Below are positions 52,101 to 63,000 of a stretch of 64,000 nt of DNA, piece after piece. A program made the translations under genes and the position numbers. Origin of the DNA: Mycobacterium sp. 1081908.1 (lineage in GTDB: Bacteria; Actinomycetota; Actinomycetes; Mycobacteriales; Mycobacteriaceae); assembly GCF_001673535.1 (NCBI RefSeq), contig NZ_LZLY01000057.1, forward strand, positions 1 through 64,000, given 5' to 3'. Numbering within the stretch: the stretch's first letter is position 1; each line of letters opens with the position of its first letter. The notes below the pieces were generated by a model, which was not told the DNA's origin, did not search any database, and worked only from the letters and a program-made list of their open reading frames with translations.

Positions 52101-52159
52101 ACCCACAGCCCGATCACCGCCCAGGGCCACCGCACCACAAAATCGGCTAGCCGACGCAT
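49148..52159 (-). CDS. MmpL10-type RND lipid exporter
   Basis: The 1003-residue product is the size of MmpL10 and has the MmpL layout: helix near 12-30, a periplasmic domain, helices with the GTDYAVF proton-relay motif, a large second periplasmic domain with coiled-coil (about 440-745), and final helices with GADYNML. It lacks an mmpS partner, unlike the other mmpL here, as is true of MmpL10. By analogy it exports acylated trehalose precursors. It lies between papA3 and the PE-PPE hydrolase gene. Confidence 0.92.
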   Translation of the reverse strand: MRRLADFVVRWPWAVIGLWVAIAVALPLTLPSLNEMAQKHPLAILPSDAPSSVTARKMTEAFHESASEDLLLVVLTDDKGLGPADEAGYRKLVDALRADPRDVVMLQDFVSTPPLRSVVTSQDHKAWVLPVGVAGELGTPQSYAAFNRIGDIVKRSLEQAPTGAHLTANITGPAATVADLTVAGNRDRLPIELAISVLVLIVLLVVYRSAVTMLLPLITIGLSLVIAQALVAGYSQLTGSGVSNQSIVFLSAIMAGAGTDYAVFLTSRYHDYLRTGADYDQAVKRAMISIGKVITASATTVGLTFLLISFARMGVFETVGVSSAIGIGVAFLAAMTLLPAILVLAGPRGWVKPRRELTARFWRRSGIRIVRRPKAHLVASVLVLIILASCAGLVRYNYDDRKALRPSAPSSIGYAALDRHFPVNQSIPEYILVQSPHDLRTPQALADLEQMADRVSQLPNIAAISGITRPTGNVPEQFRATYQAGAIGSFLAGGSTLINEHTNDLNRLVEGAGTLADSLGDVRGQVSQLAASVQELENAFSSTKNQYSGDTLVKEVDIAAQLVDHVNSLTNAMGWNFSAAKNMFAWIGPVLAALQGNPVCDADPSCSATRGTFEQLVGSRDQADLDAINDLSHQLQAYPDKQTLKASTDRLRSAVGKLTNVLRTMGMDQPGGLQSNLNTLQNGADRFAGGSRQVADAVAQLVEQVKKLGAGLSESAAFLLSLKHDAAQPAMAGFNIPSQLLHLKEFQEAAKVFISPDGHSVRYLVQTKLNPFSTEAMDQVNAITATARGAQPNTTLSDAKVSMAGYTVGLKDTRDYYQHDIRFIIAVTLLVVLLTLIALLRAIVAPLYLVASVVVSYLSAVGIGVVFFQFVLGQHLHWSVPPLAFVVLVAVGADYNMLLVSRMRDESPNSVRYGIIRTLSSTGGVITAAGLIFAASMAGLLFSSIGTVVQGGFVIGVGILLDTFLVRTITVPAIAALFGRANWWPSRVPARRSAVARAEPQIG

Positions 52160-52196
52160 ATTGGCCTCACCTCAAACCACAATTTCGCACTCGGAA

Positions 52197-53618
52197 CTAG
52201 GCAACCCGTCCCCAATGCCCGCTGTCGGCGACCCGCGCGCATACCGACTTCATTGCTTCCATGTAGCGGGTGACCGATTTCTGGGCGACCGGATTGTCGG
52301 GGTACATGATCGCCATCGCGGTGCCCTCCCCGTACCGGAACACATAGATGGTCAGTTGATACGAAAAGCGGCCGTCGGAATAGATTCCCAAATTGTTCGC
52401 ATAACCCAGGTCGGCCGCGGCGAGGACGGCGTTGAGCGGTGCGGCCCCGCCATGCAAGAAGTTCGAGACCGGAAAATTCGGCTCCGGCCAGTTCAGCCAC
52501 GGCGCCAATTCCAGCACGCGGTAATACGGCACCCTCGCCAGGTCCAGACCCGAATCGAAAGAGGCCTGCGCCGCCCACGCGGCATCGGCGAACGAGGCCG
52601 CGGCGATCGGCACGGTGATCGGGACCAGGCCGGTGAACCAACCCTGCGTCATGAAGTTATCCGTGGTCCGGCGGGTGTCCCTGGGGGTCAGGCCGTAGTA
52701 CGTGAGGGCCCCCGTGAACTCGTGCTCTACCAGGGCAAAGCAGGCGAACAGGCCGCCGATGAAGCGCGCGCCGACCGCCGTGCAGGCCGATTCAAAGCGC
52801 TCGGTCTGTCCCGGGTCCATCAGGAATTCGGAGAGCAACTCGCTGTTGCTCGGCTCCGTCGGATCACCCAGCGGGAGCGGAAATTCGGGAAAGCCGCCGT
52901 TGTTGTTCTCGGCGAAGTCGATCCAGGCGCGCACCTGCGGCGAATCCAGGGTCAACGCCGACGTGTACTGGCGCTCGCGCGAGCAGAAATCGTTGAAGCT
53001 GCCGGCCTCGGGAAGCGCAAGGGGTTCACCGCCGCCGCTCAACGCCGCATACATCCCGTTGGCCTCGAGCATCGTGGTGCCAATCAACGTGGCGTCGCCG
53101 TGGACATGGTCCATGGCGACAAAGAAAGTAAAGTGACCGTCGTTTCGGACGATTCCGAAGGTGAAGCAGCCCCACTCCAGCGGATTGGGAATGGCCACGA
53201 GATGGGCGCGTATTTCTTCAACCGTCATCGGGCCGTGATCGATCGGCGTGAATTCGATATCGGCGGGGTCGGTGAGGGTGTGCCTGACGAACTGTCCATC
53301 CTCGGTGGGTTCGAACCAGCTGCGGAACGTGTCATGGCGGCGCAGGTAGGCGTTGAGCGCCTGATCCATGGCCGAAATGTCGCACTGGCCGGGAACTTCG
53401 CAGGTCGCGATGATCTGCCGCGAGAAGTCGAGTCCGGCGGCGGTCCTTTCGTGATAGTTGCGCAGATGCTGGCCCTGCATGTAGCTGACCGGCACCGAAC
53501 TGACCGGCGCTTGGCGGGCCTTCTCCAGGGCCGCGGCGGTCGGATGCCAGGAGATGACCTGTCCCGCGGTTGGCGTCCAATCCCCGAGTGAGCCGATCCT
53601 GATTTTCCCGATGCGCAA
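52197..53618 (-). CDS. papA3: Polyketide-associated acyltransferase, PapA3 type
   Basis: Acylates trehalose with fatty or polyketide chains. The 473-residue product has the acyltransferase core motif HxxxD (His171-Asp175 in MDHVHGDA) and segments closely resembling M. tuberculosis PapA3 (for example TYYGLTPRDTRRT and MTQGWFTGL). The TTG at 53618 follows GGGGAGA and places the start where PapA3 starts; the frame is open further upstream but that part overlaps the promoter region. It is first in the minus-strand unit and divergent from the pks gene. Confidence 0.9.
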   Translation of the reverse strand: MRIGKIRIGSLGDWTPTAGQVISWHPTAAALEKARQAPVSSVPVSYMQGQHLRNYHERTAAGLDFSRQIIATCEVPGQCDISAMDQALNAYLRRHDTFRSWFEPTEDGQFVRHTLTDPADIEFTPIDHGPMTVEEIRAHLVAIPNPLEWGCFTFGIVRNDGHFTFFVAMDHVHGDATLIGTTMLEANGMYAALSGGGEPLALPEAGSFNDFCSRERQYTSALTLDSPQVRAWIDFAENNNGGFPEFPLPLGDPTEPSNSELLSEFLMDPGQTERFESACTAVGARFIGGLFACFALVEHEFTGALTYYGLTPRDTRRTTDNFMTQGWFTGLVPITVPIAAASFADAAWAAQASFDSGLDLARVPYYRVLELAPWLNWPEPNFPVSNFLHGGAAPLNAVLAAADLGYANNLGIYSDGRFSYQLTIYVFRYGEGTAMAIMYPDNPVAQKSVTRYMEAMKSVCARVADSGHWGRVA

Positions 53619-54072
53619 TCTGTTCTCCCCAGTTTCACGGCGGCACTTCGGGCCCCGCCGGTAGCGAGACCCAAGATAGCCCCTCGCGCAGCGACCGTCC
53701 CCCACATGCGCAGATCCGGGCGCAACAGCTCGCCGGCCCGGCCCGCGGCGGTGTGACCGAACGCCTTTTCGGGACCGTCGATCCGGGCGCGGCCGGCCCC
53801 CGCCGCGACAACACGTGCGCGTCGCGGCGCCGCGAATCCACCGGTGCTTGTAATACTGGTCTGCGGCGGTGATTCGGCTGCGGCAACCCGGCCTGGATGT
53901 GTAGATTCGCGATGACGGTCGCTGTAAGGCAGTACCCGGGGGGGTTCTGCCAGCTCTGGTCCTGGGTGTGTGCAGTGAGCGGCCTAGGACGTGGTTCGAA
54001 GAAACCACGGCTCCGGCGCCGCGAGGGCCCGCGGGCATCAAATTTTCCGGTCGAAACGGGGAGGACAACCGC
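53619..54072. promoter_or_regulatory. Divergent papA3/pks promoter region
   Basis: These 454 bases separate the starts of the two arms of the lipid locus and must carry both promoters. Much of it is very G+C-rich, but 53890-53960 is mixed. I cannot fix hexamers. A leader hairpin lies at 53990-54009. No gene is supported; a long minus-strand frame crosses it only as an upstream extension of papA3. Confidence 0.45.
53990..54009 (+). promoter_or_regulatory. Hairpin in the pks leader
   Basis: CGTGGTT and AACCACG form a perfect 7-bp stem with a six-base loop, about 65 bases upstream of the pks start. It could be an operator or an mRNA leader hairpin; no function is known. Confidence 0.35.
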
Positions 54073-57000
54073 ATGAAATCCGTCGAAGACCCGATGGAGC
54101 GGGCGTTGGCTTCCTCGGGTTTCGCGATCGTCGGTTACGCGGCGCGTTTTCCGGGTGCGGCGGATGCGGACGAATTCTGGCGGGTGCTGGCCGAAGGCCG
54201 GGATGCGATATCGGACGTGCCCCAGGACCGGTGGGATGCCGACGAATTCTTCGATCCGGATCCCGATGTGCCCGGGAAGGTCGTGACCCGTCGGGCGGGC
54301 TTCGTCGATGACGTCACGGGATTCGACGCGCCGTTCTTCGGCATGTCGGCGCGCGAGGTCAGGTTGATGGACCCGCAGCATCGGCTGCTGCTGGAGACGG
54401 CGTGGCGGGCGGTTGAGCATTCGGGCACCGCGCCAACGGCTTTGGCGAACTCCAACACCGGCGTGTTCGTCGGTTTGGCCACCCATGACTACCTTGGGAT
54501 GGCTTCCGGCGAGCTGGCTTACCCCGAGATCGAAGCCTATATGGCAATCGGGACGTCGAACGCCGCGGCAGCGGGCCGGATCAGCTATCGGATGGGGCTG
54601 CAGGGCCCCTCGGTCGCCGTCGACACGGCCTGCAGTTCGTCGTTGGTGGCGATCCATCAGGCGTGCCAGGCGCTGCGCTTGGGGGAATGCGATCTCGCGC
54701 TGGCCGGCGGCGCGAACGTCATGCTCACCCCGGCGACCATGATCACCTTCTCCCACGCGCACATGCTCGCGCCCGACGGCAGGTGCAAGACCTTCGACGC
54801 GGCCGCCGACGGCTACGTGCGCGGCGAGGGTTGCGGTGTCATCGTCGTCAAGCGGCTCGAGGACGCGATCCGCGACGGTGACCGCATCAGGGCCGTGATT
54901 CGGGGCAGCGCGATCAACCAGGACGGCGCGTCGGGTGGCCTGACCGTGCCGAACGGCATTGCGCAGCAAAGGGTTATTGCCGAGGCGCTGAAGCGCGCCG
55001 GCATCGCCCCGGGCGACGTCGGCTACCTGGAGGCGCACGGGACGGGGACGTCGCTGGGCGATCCGATCGAGGCGCAGGCCGCGGGCGCGGTGTTCGGCGA
55101 GGGACGCGACCCCAGCCGGCCGCTGTTGATCGGTTCGGTCAAAACGAATATCGGCCATCTGGAGGCCGCCGCGGGGATCGCGGGCGTGATCAAGGTCATC
55201 CTGTCGCTCGAGCACGAGTTGCTGCCGCAGCACCTGCACTTTCGCACTCCGTCGCCGCACATTCCGTGGGAACGGCTTGCGGTGCAGGTCGTGCAGGAGG
55301 CCACCGCCTGGGAGCGCGACGGCCGGCCCCGCATCGCGGGAGTCAGCTCGTTCGGCTTCGCCGGGACCAACGCGCACGTCGTCATCGAAGAGGCTCCGGT
55401 GGCGCCCGCTGACGTCACGGCGACGCCGGTTCCGGGCGATCGGCGGTTCAGCGTGCTTGCGCTCTCGGCGCGCACGCCCGCCGCGCTGGTACAGACCGCC
55501 GATCAATACCGCACCTGGTTGAGCGCGCACCCGGAAGCCTCGCTGACCGACGTGTGCTTCACCGCCGGGGTGGGTCGCGCGCACTTCGAGCACCGGGCCG
55601 CGTTGGTGGTCGACTCGAAGGAATCCGCCACCGAGCTGCTCGGTGCGCTCGCGGACGACCGCCCCGCACCCGGCCTGCTGCGCGGGATATCCGACGACAC
55701 GCCGAAGACCGCGTGGCTGTTCACCGGCCAAGGCAGCCAGTACCCGGGCATGGCCCGCGAGCTGTTCGACACCGAGCCGGTGTTCGCCGAGACGCTGACC
55801 CGCTGCGCGGCGGTGGTCGCCGACGTCCTCGAAAAACCGTTGCTGGACGTGATTTTCGATGTGGATGGCCCCGACAGCGAAGAGACGCTGCGGCAGACCT
55901 CCTACGCGCAGCCGGCCTTGTTCGCGGTCGAGATGGGCCTGGCCCGCCTCTGGCAGTCGTGGGGCTTCGAACCCGATGTGGTGCTGGGCCACAGCGTGGG
56001 CCAGTACGCGGCGGCCTGCGTCGCGGGCGTGTTCAGCCTCGAGGACGGAATGCTGCTGATGGCCGAGCGCGGCCGCCTGTTCGGCAGTCTGCCCGCGGGC
56101 GGTCGCATGGTCGCGGTGTTCGCCGCCGCCGAGCGGGTGGAGGGCCTCACCGACGAGTTCCCCAGCCTGTCGGTGGCCGCCTACAACGGCGCCAACACCG
56201 TGCTTTCTGGACCCGCGCAAGATCTGGACCAGGCGGTGGCCGGGCTGACGGCCGACGGGGTCCGCTGCGACTGGCTGGACACCAGCCACGCCTTCCACTC
56301 GGCGCTGCTGGATCCGATCCTCGACGACTTCGAGGCGTACGCGAACCGGTTCGATTTCGGCCCGCCGCAACGGATGTTGGTGTGCAACCGCACCGGCGCC
56401 GCTCTCGGCCGGAGCGTGAAACTCGATGGCGCCTATTGGCGTCGTCACGCGCGCCAACCGGTGGAATTCGCCAAGAGCGTGCGCACCCTCGCCGAGCTGA
56501 ATTGCAAGGTGTTGCTGGAGATCGGCCCGCAGCCGGTGCTCACCGCCGCGGCCCTGCGGGCGTGGCCCGACCCGGGCACGGCGCCGCGGGCGATCGCCTC
56601 GTTGCGCCGAAACGCCGCGGACCACCGCCAGATCGGCGAAGCCCTCGCGGGCGCGTACGTCCTGGGACACCTACCCGACTTCGGCGCCGTCATCGGGCCG
56701 GCGCGCAAGGTCGACCTGCCGCCGTACCCGTTCCAGCATCGCGAGTACTGGTATCGCGACAACCGGGAGCGTCCCAACCAACAACAGAACACCGCCGCGA
56801 GCACCGAAACCATCCGGCTGCTCGAGGACGGCCGGATCGAGGAACTCGCCGCGCTGCTCGACGGTGCGAACGGCGACCGGCAGACGGTGAATGTGCTGAC
56901 AAAGCTTGCCGCACAACACAACCAGCAGCGGGACACCCGGTCCATCGCGGACGACCGCTACGAGATCCGCTGGGAGACGTTAGCCGCCGAGGTCGCACGG

Positions 57001-60000
57001 GCCTCGGACGCGGAAGGCGGCGCGCGATCGGCGTGGCTGCTCATCTGCAACGATGCCGAGGCGGTTCGCCCGTTGGTCGACGTGCTGACCGCGCGTGGGC
57101 ATCAGCACCGGATTCTCGGGTTGCCGGTGTCCGACGCCGACGAGGAACAGCTCGAGGCCGCGTTGCGCGCCGCCGAGGCGGACGAATCGACGCTGCGCAT
57201 CCTGCACGTCGCGGCGCTGGACTCCGACACCGCGCCGTCTGCGCGGTCGCTGTTGCGGATGCAACACCGAATCCTGGCCGGGACACGGCGGCTCTTCCGC
57301 GCCGCGGTTTCCGCCGAACTGCGCACGCCCATCTGGGTGGTGACCCGCGGCGGCCAACGAGTCACCGACGCGGACACCGTGTCGCCGGATCAGAGCTGCC
57401 TATGGGGATTCGGTCGGGCCGCCGCGCTGGAGCACCCGCAGGTGTGGGGCGGGCTCGCGGACTTGCCGCTTGGCGGGGAAAACGAGGCCGACGAGTGGTC
57501 GCGGCTGATCGACCGGCTGACGGCGGCACCGCGCGACGCGGCCCTCCGGGAAGACCAAGTCGCGCTGCGTGACCGCGCGGTCTACGTTCCCCGCCTGGTT
57601 CGGCGGGCGGGCCGGCCGGCCGCCGCACCGCTGGCGCTGCGCGACGACGCAACCTATCTGGTGACCGGCGGACTCGGTTCGGTCGGACTGGAAATCGCCG
57701 GATATCTGGCCGCGCACGGCGCCCGGCACCTGGTGCTGACCGGCCGGCGCGCGCCCAGCGAGGCCGCCCAACACCGCGTCGACGCCATCGGCGAACAGCA
57801 CGGCTGCGAAGTCCGGGTCATCGCGGCCGACGTCGCCGACGCGCACGACGTCGCGCGCCTGTTGGCCACCGTGCAGGCCGAGCTACCGCCGGTGGCGGGC
57901 ATCGTGCACGCCGCGGGCGAGATCGGCACCACCCCGCTGCGCACCCTGGACGACGCCGAGGTCGATCGGGTGTTCGCCGGGAAGGTTTGGGGCGCTTGGA
58001 ATTTGAGCGAGGCCGCCCTGGACACCTTCGGCATGCAGCTGGACTTCTTCGTGAGCACCTCCTCGATCGCCTCGGTGTGGGGCGGGTTCGGTCAGACCGC
58101 CTATGGCGCGGCCAACGCCTTCCTCGACGGGCAGGCCTGGCGACTGCGCGAGCACGGCGTCCCCGCGATCAGCGTCAACTTCGGGCCGTGGTCGGCGGGC
58201 ATGGCCGACGCCGAGGCCCGTGCCCAACTGGATCGGCGCGGGGTCCGCACGCTGGCGCCCTCGGACGCGCTGGCGGGGATGGCCGAGCTCATGGCGGCTT
58301 CCTCCGCGCAGGGCGCAGCCAACGGGGTGGTGGCCCGGGTCGACTGGGCCCGCTTCCTGCCGCTCTACCAGCAGGCGGGACGGCGTTCATTGCTCGCCGA
58401 GCTGGAGCGCGAGGTGCCGGATTCCGTTGCCGCGCCGCTCTTGTCCCGGCCGTCCGGGCCGACTCGACTGGTCGAGCAGCTCACCAACGCGCCGGCGCAA
58501 CAGCGCAAGAAGCTTCTCGTCGACTACCTGCGTGAGGCGGTGGCGGAGGTGACGCGGGTCGACGCGTCGGAGATCCGCGAAGACGCCGGATTCTTCGATC
58601 TCGGCATGGATTCGCTGATGGCCATCGAATTGCGGCAGCGTCTCGAGCACGGAGTGGGCAAGGAGATACCGGCGACCCTGGCGATGGACCACCCACGCCT
58701 GGTGGACGTGGCGGACTATCTGCTCGCCGACGTGCTCGGGATCGGCGAGCAGACGGAGAGCAAGCCCCGGCCGGCGGCGGCGGTGACGACGCGCACGGAC
58801 GAGCCGATCGCGATCGTCGCGGTGGCGTGCCATTTCCCCGGCGCGCAGAATCCCGAAGCGTTCTGGGAGCTGTTGTCCGGCGGTGTCGATGCGATCCGGG
58901 AAATTCCGGAGGACCGATTCGACATCGACGAGTTCTACGACCCCGACCCGGAGACCCCGGGGAAGATCTACAGCCGCTTCGGCGGATTCCTCGACGAAAT
59001 CGATGGATTCGATCCGGAATTCTTCGGCATTTCCCCGCGCGAGGCCGTGTGGATCGATCCGCAGCAGCGGCTGATGCTGGAAACGGTCTGGGAGGGCCTC
59101 GAACGGGCGGGGTACGCGCCGTCCTCCTTGCGCGGCAGCCGAAGCGGCATCTTCGTTGGCGTGGGCGCCAACGAGTATTCGCATCTGCTGTCCGCGGAGT
59201 CGGTCGAGAAGATCGAGCCCCACTTCATCACCGGCAACGCGCTGAACGCCATTTCGGGCCGGGTCGCGTTCGCGCTCGGACTGGAGGGGCCGGCGGTCGC
59301 GGTCGACACCGCGTGCAGCTCGTCGCTGGTGGCCGTCCATCAGGCCTGCCAGGCGCTGCACTCCGGTGACTGCGACCTGGCGTTGGCCGGCGGGGTGAAC
59401 GTGTTGCTGAGCCCGGTGACCATCATCGCCGCGTCACGCGCCCGGATGCTTTCCCCCGTCGGGCGGTGCAAGACCTTCGACGCCTCCGCCGACGGCTATG
59501 TGCGCAGCGAAGGCTGCGGGATCCTGGTGCTAAAGAGGCTGAGCGACGCGGTGCGCGACGGCGATCGTGTTTGCGCGGTCATCCCGAGCAGCGCGGTCAA
59601 TCAGGACGGCGCGTCCAGCGGCTTGACGGTGCCCAATGGTGGTGCGCAGCAACGGCTTATCAGTTCGGCGCTGGCCCGCGCCGGCCTCAGCGGCGGGGAC
59701 GTCGACTACCTGGAGGCGCATGGGACGGGCACCGCGCTGGGTGATCCGATCGAGGTACAGGCGGCGGGGGCCGTCTTCGGGGCGGCCCGCGACGCCGACC
59801 GGCCATTGCTGATGGGATCGGTCAAGACCAACATCGGCCACCTCGAGTCGGCGTCCGGGGTCGCCGGCCTGATCAAGGTCGTGCTGTCGCTGCAGCACGA
59901 GATGCTGCCGCAGAGCCTGCACTTCGAGACGCCGTCGCCGCACATCCCATGGGATTCGCTGCCGGTGCGGGTCGTGGACCGGGCAATTCCGTGGCAGGCC

Positions 60001-63000
60001 AACGGAAAACCGCGACGCGCCGGCGTCAGCTCCTTCGGGTTCACCGGCACCAACGCGCACGTGCTGATCGAGGAGGCGCCACCGCTCTCGGCGACCGCCG
60101 ACGAATACTCGACAAGCGACGTCTTTCACGACGACACAGGGGCACCGGAGTCGGAGGCCGAGGAGGAGCCGGTCGAGGTGTTGCCGCTGTCCGCGCGGTC
60201 ACCGGAGGCGCTGGTGGCGTTGGTGCAGCGGTACGGGGAATGGCTCAACGCCCACCCGAAGGTCGACATCGCCGACGTGTGCTTCACGGCCGGGGCCGGG
60301 CGTTCGCATTTCGAGCACCGGGCCGCGCTGGTCGTGGACTCGGTCCAGGGCGCCCGCGAGGTGCTGGCCGAGTTGGCCGAGAACCGGATGCGACCCGGAG
60401 TGGCGCGAGGCGAGTGCACCGACCGGCCGACGACGGCGTGGTTGTTCACCGGGCAGGGCAGCCAGTACCCGGGGATGGCGCGCGAGTTGTTCGACGCGGA
60501 GCCGGTTTTCGCGGAGACGGTGACCCGCTGCGCGGACGCGGTCGACGGGATGCTGCCGCGCCCGCTGCTCGAGGTGCTTTTCGCCACGGACCGGGAAACC
60601 GGCGGTGAGGCCGGAAAGATGCTGCGGCACACCTCTTTTGCGCAGCCCGCGCTTTTCGCCGTCGAGATGGGCCTGGCCCGGCTGTGGCAGTCGTGGGGCG
60701 TCGAGCCCGACGTGGTGCTGGGGCACAGTGTGGGCCAGTACGCGGCGGCGTGTGTGGCCGGCGTTTTCAGCCTTGAGGACGGGGCCCGGCTGATCGCCGA
60801 GCGCGGCCGGCTGTTCGGCAGCCTGCCCGACGGTGGCCGGATGGTGGCGGTGTTCGCCGACGCCAAGTACGTCGAGGAGATCGCCAACGACTTCGCCCGA
60901 GTGTCGGTCGCCGCCTACAACGGCCCGAACACGGTGCTCTCCGGACCCGGCGAGGACCTGGAACAGATCTTCGACCGGTGCGGCGGTGACGGGATCCGGT
61001 GCAGCTGGCTGGAAACCAGCCACGCGTTCCACTCGGAGCTGCTGGAGCCGGTGCTCGACGAATTCGAGTCGTACGCGGCGCGGTTGGAGTTCGGCGTGCC
61101 GACGTTGCCGCTCGTGTGCAACCGCACCGGAGCCGTGCTCACGGCGGAAACCCCGCTGGACGCGCAATATTGGCGGCGGCACTCCCGACAGCCGGTGCAG
61201 TTCGCCGAAAGCGTGCGCACCGTCGCGGCGCTGGGCTGCTTGGTGTTGATGGAGATCGGCCCGCAGCCGGTGCTGACCGGGGCCGCGGTGCAGGTTTGGC
61301 CGGAACATCTGGCCGCGCCGCGCGCGATCGTCTCGCTGCGCAAGGGCATCGGCGACCGGCGCCAGATCGCCGAAGCGGTGGCCGCGGCCTACGTCAGCGG
61401 CCACCGGCCCAGGTTCGCCGCGCTGCACCGTCAACCCCGCCGCAGGCTCGAACTGCCCACCTATCCGTTCCAGCGCCGTCACTTCTGGCCCAAGACCTCC
61501 GGGATCGCCGGCCTCGACGGCACGGGCGCCGGCGCGTCCGGAATCCTCGGTAGCGCAAAGGATCTCGCCTCCGGTGACTCGGTCTACACGAGTCGGCTGT
61601 CGGTCAAGTCGCAGCCATGGCTTTCCGACCACGTCATCTACGGCACCGTCGTCGTTCCCGGCGCGACGTACGCGGCGATGGCCCTCACCGCCGTCGGGCC
61701 GCCGGCGCGGGTACAGGACGTCTTCTTCTATGAGCCGATCATCCTGCCCGAGAAAGCTTCTCGCGAGGTGCAGCTGACCCTGCATCCGCTGGACGCAGGC
61801 GGCTGGAGCTTCCGCGTGCACAGCCGCCCCTACGGTGTCAGCGACGCCGAATGGTCGCTGAACGCCGACGGAACCGTCGTCAGCGGTGTCGCCGACGTCG
61901 AGGCGGAGCCCGCGGACTCGGCGGAGCCCGCGGCGGAATCCGTCGAGGCGGCGATCGAGCGGATGAGCCGGATGCGTCCGCAGCAGCTGTTCGAGACGTT
62001 CGCCGACATGGAGCTGGCCTGGGGGCCCAACTGGTCCGGTTCGCTGAAGTCGCTGTGGCTCGGTGAGGGCGAGGCGATCGGCGATATCAGCGTCGGCGAA
62101 GAACTCACCGAACACCTCGGAACCGAGCCGATGCATCCGGTGCTGATGGACCTGTGCACCGGCGTCGCCTTCCCGGCGTTCCCGGCGCTCCTCGCGGCCG
62201 AACAGGGCGTGAGCGATCTGTTCCTGCCGCTGCGATACGGCGCGGTGGAGCTGCGGGAGAAGATGCCTCGGCGGTTCTACTGCCGAGCGAAATGGCACAC
62301 CAGTGGCCTCGACAGCGAAACCCAGGTCTTCGATCTCGACTTCGTCGATCGGGACGGCCGCCGCCTCGGCGGGATTCGCGAGTTCACGGTCAAGCGCGCG
62401 CCCCGGGAGGCGCTGTTGCGCGGGCTCGGCGGCGACGCCACCCGGCTGCTGTACACCCTGGGCTGGCACGAGGTGCCGGCCCCGCCGTCGAACGGTGACA
62501 CCGAGGGCGCCGGAAACGTGACCGGCACCTGGCTGGTCGCCGGCTTCGACGAACTGGCGGCCGAACTGCCGGGCTGCATCGCATTCGACCCGAGCACGGA
62601 TCCGGAGCCGGTGGGCCAGCTGTTGGCCCAGGCCAAGGAGCGCGGTCTGCCGTTCTCCGGGATCGTCTGGCGCAGCGCGGGTCCGGGCGCGGACGAGTCG
62701 GCAGCGCAGTCCGCCGCGCGCCTGGAGGCCCAGATCGCCCAGCTGCTCAGCGTCGTGCACGCCGCGCAGGCCGACGGGGCGGTCAAACTTCCCAACGGGC
62801 TGTGGATCATCACCGAACGCGGCGTGGCGACCGAATCCGGCGAGCCGGTCGACCCGGTGCAGGCCGCGCTGTGGGGCCTCGGGCGCACCATCGTCAACGA
62901 GGAACCGGCCCTGCGCTGCAGGCTGGTCGATTGCGACGGGTCGGCGCAGGCCGTGCACGCGCTGGCCGGTCTTCTCGGCACACCGATCGAGGAGCCCGAA

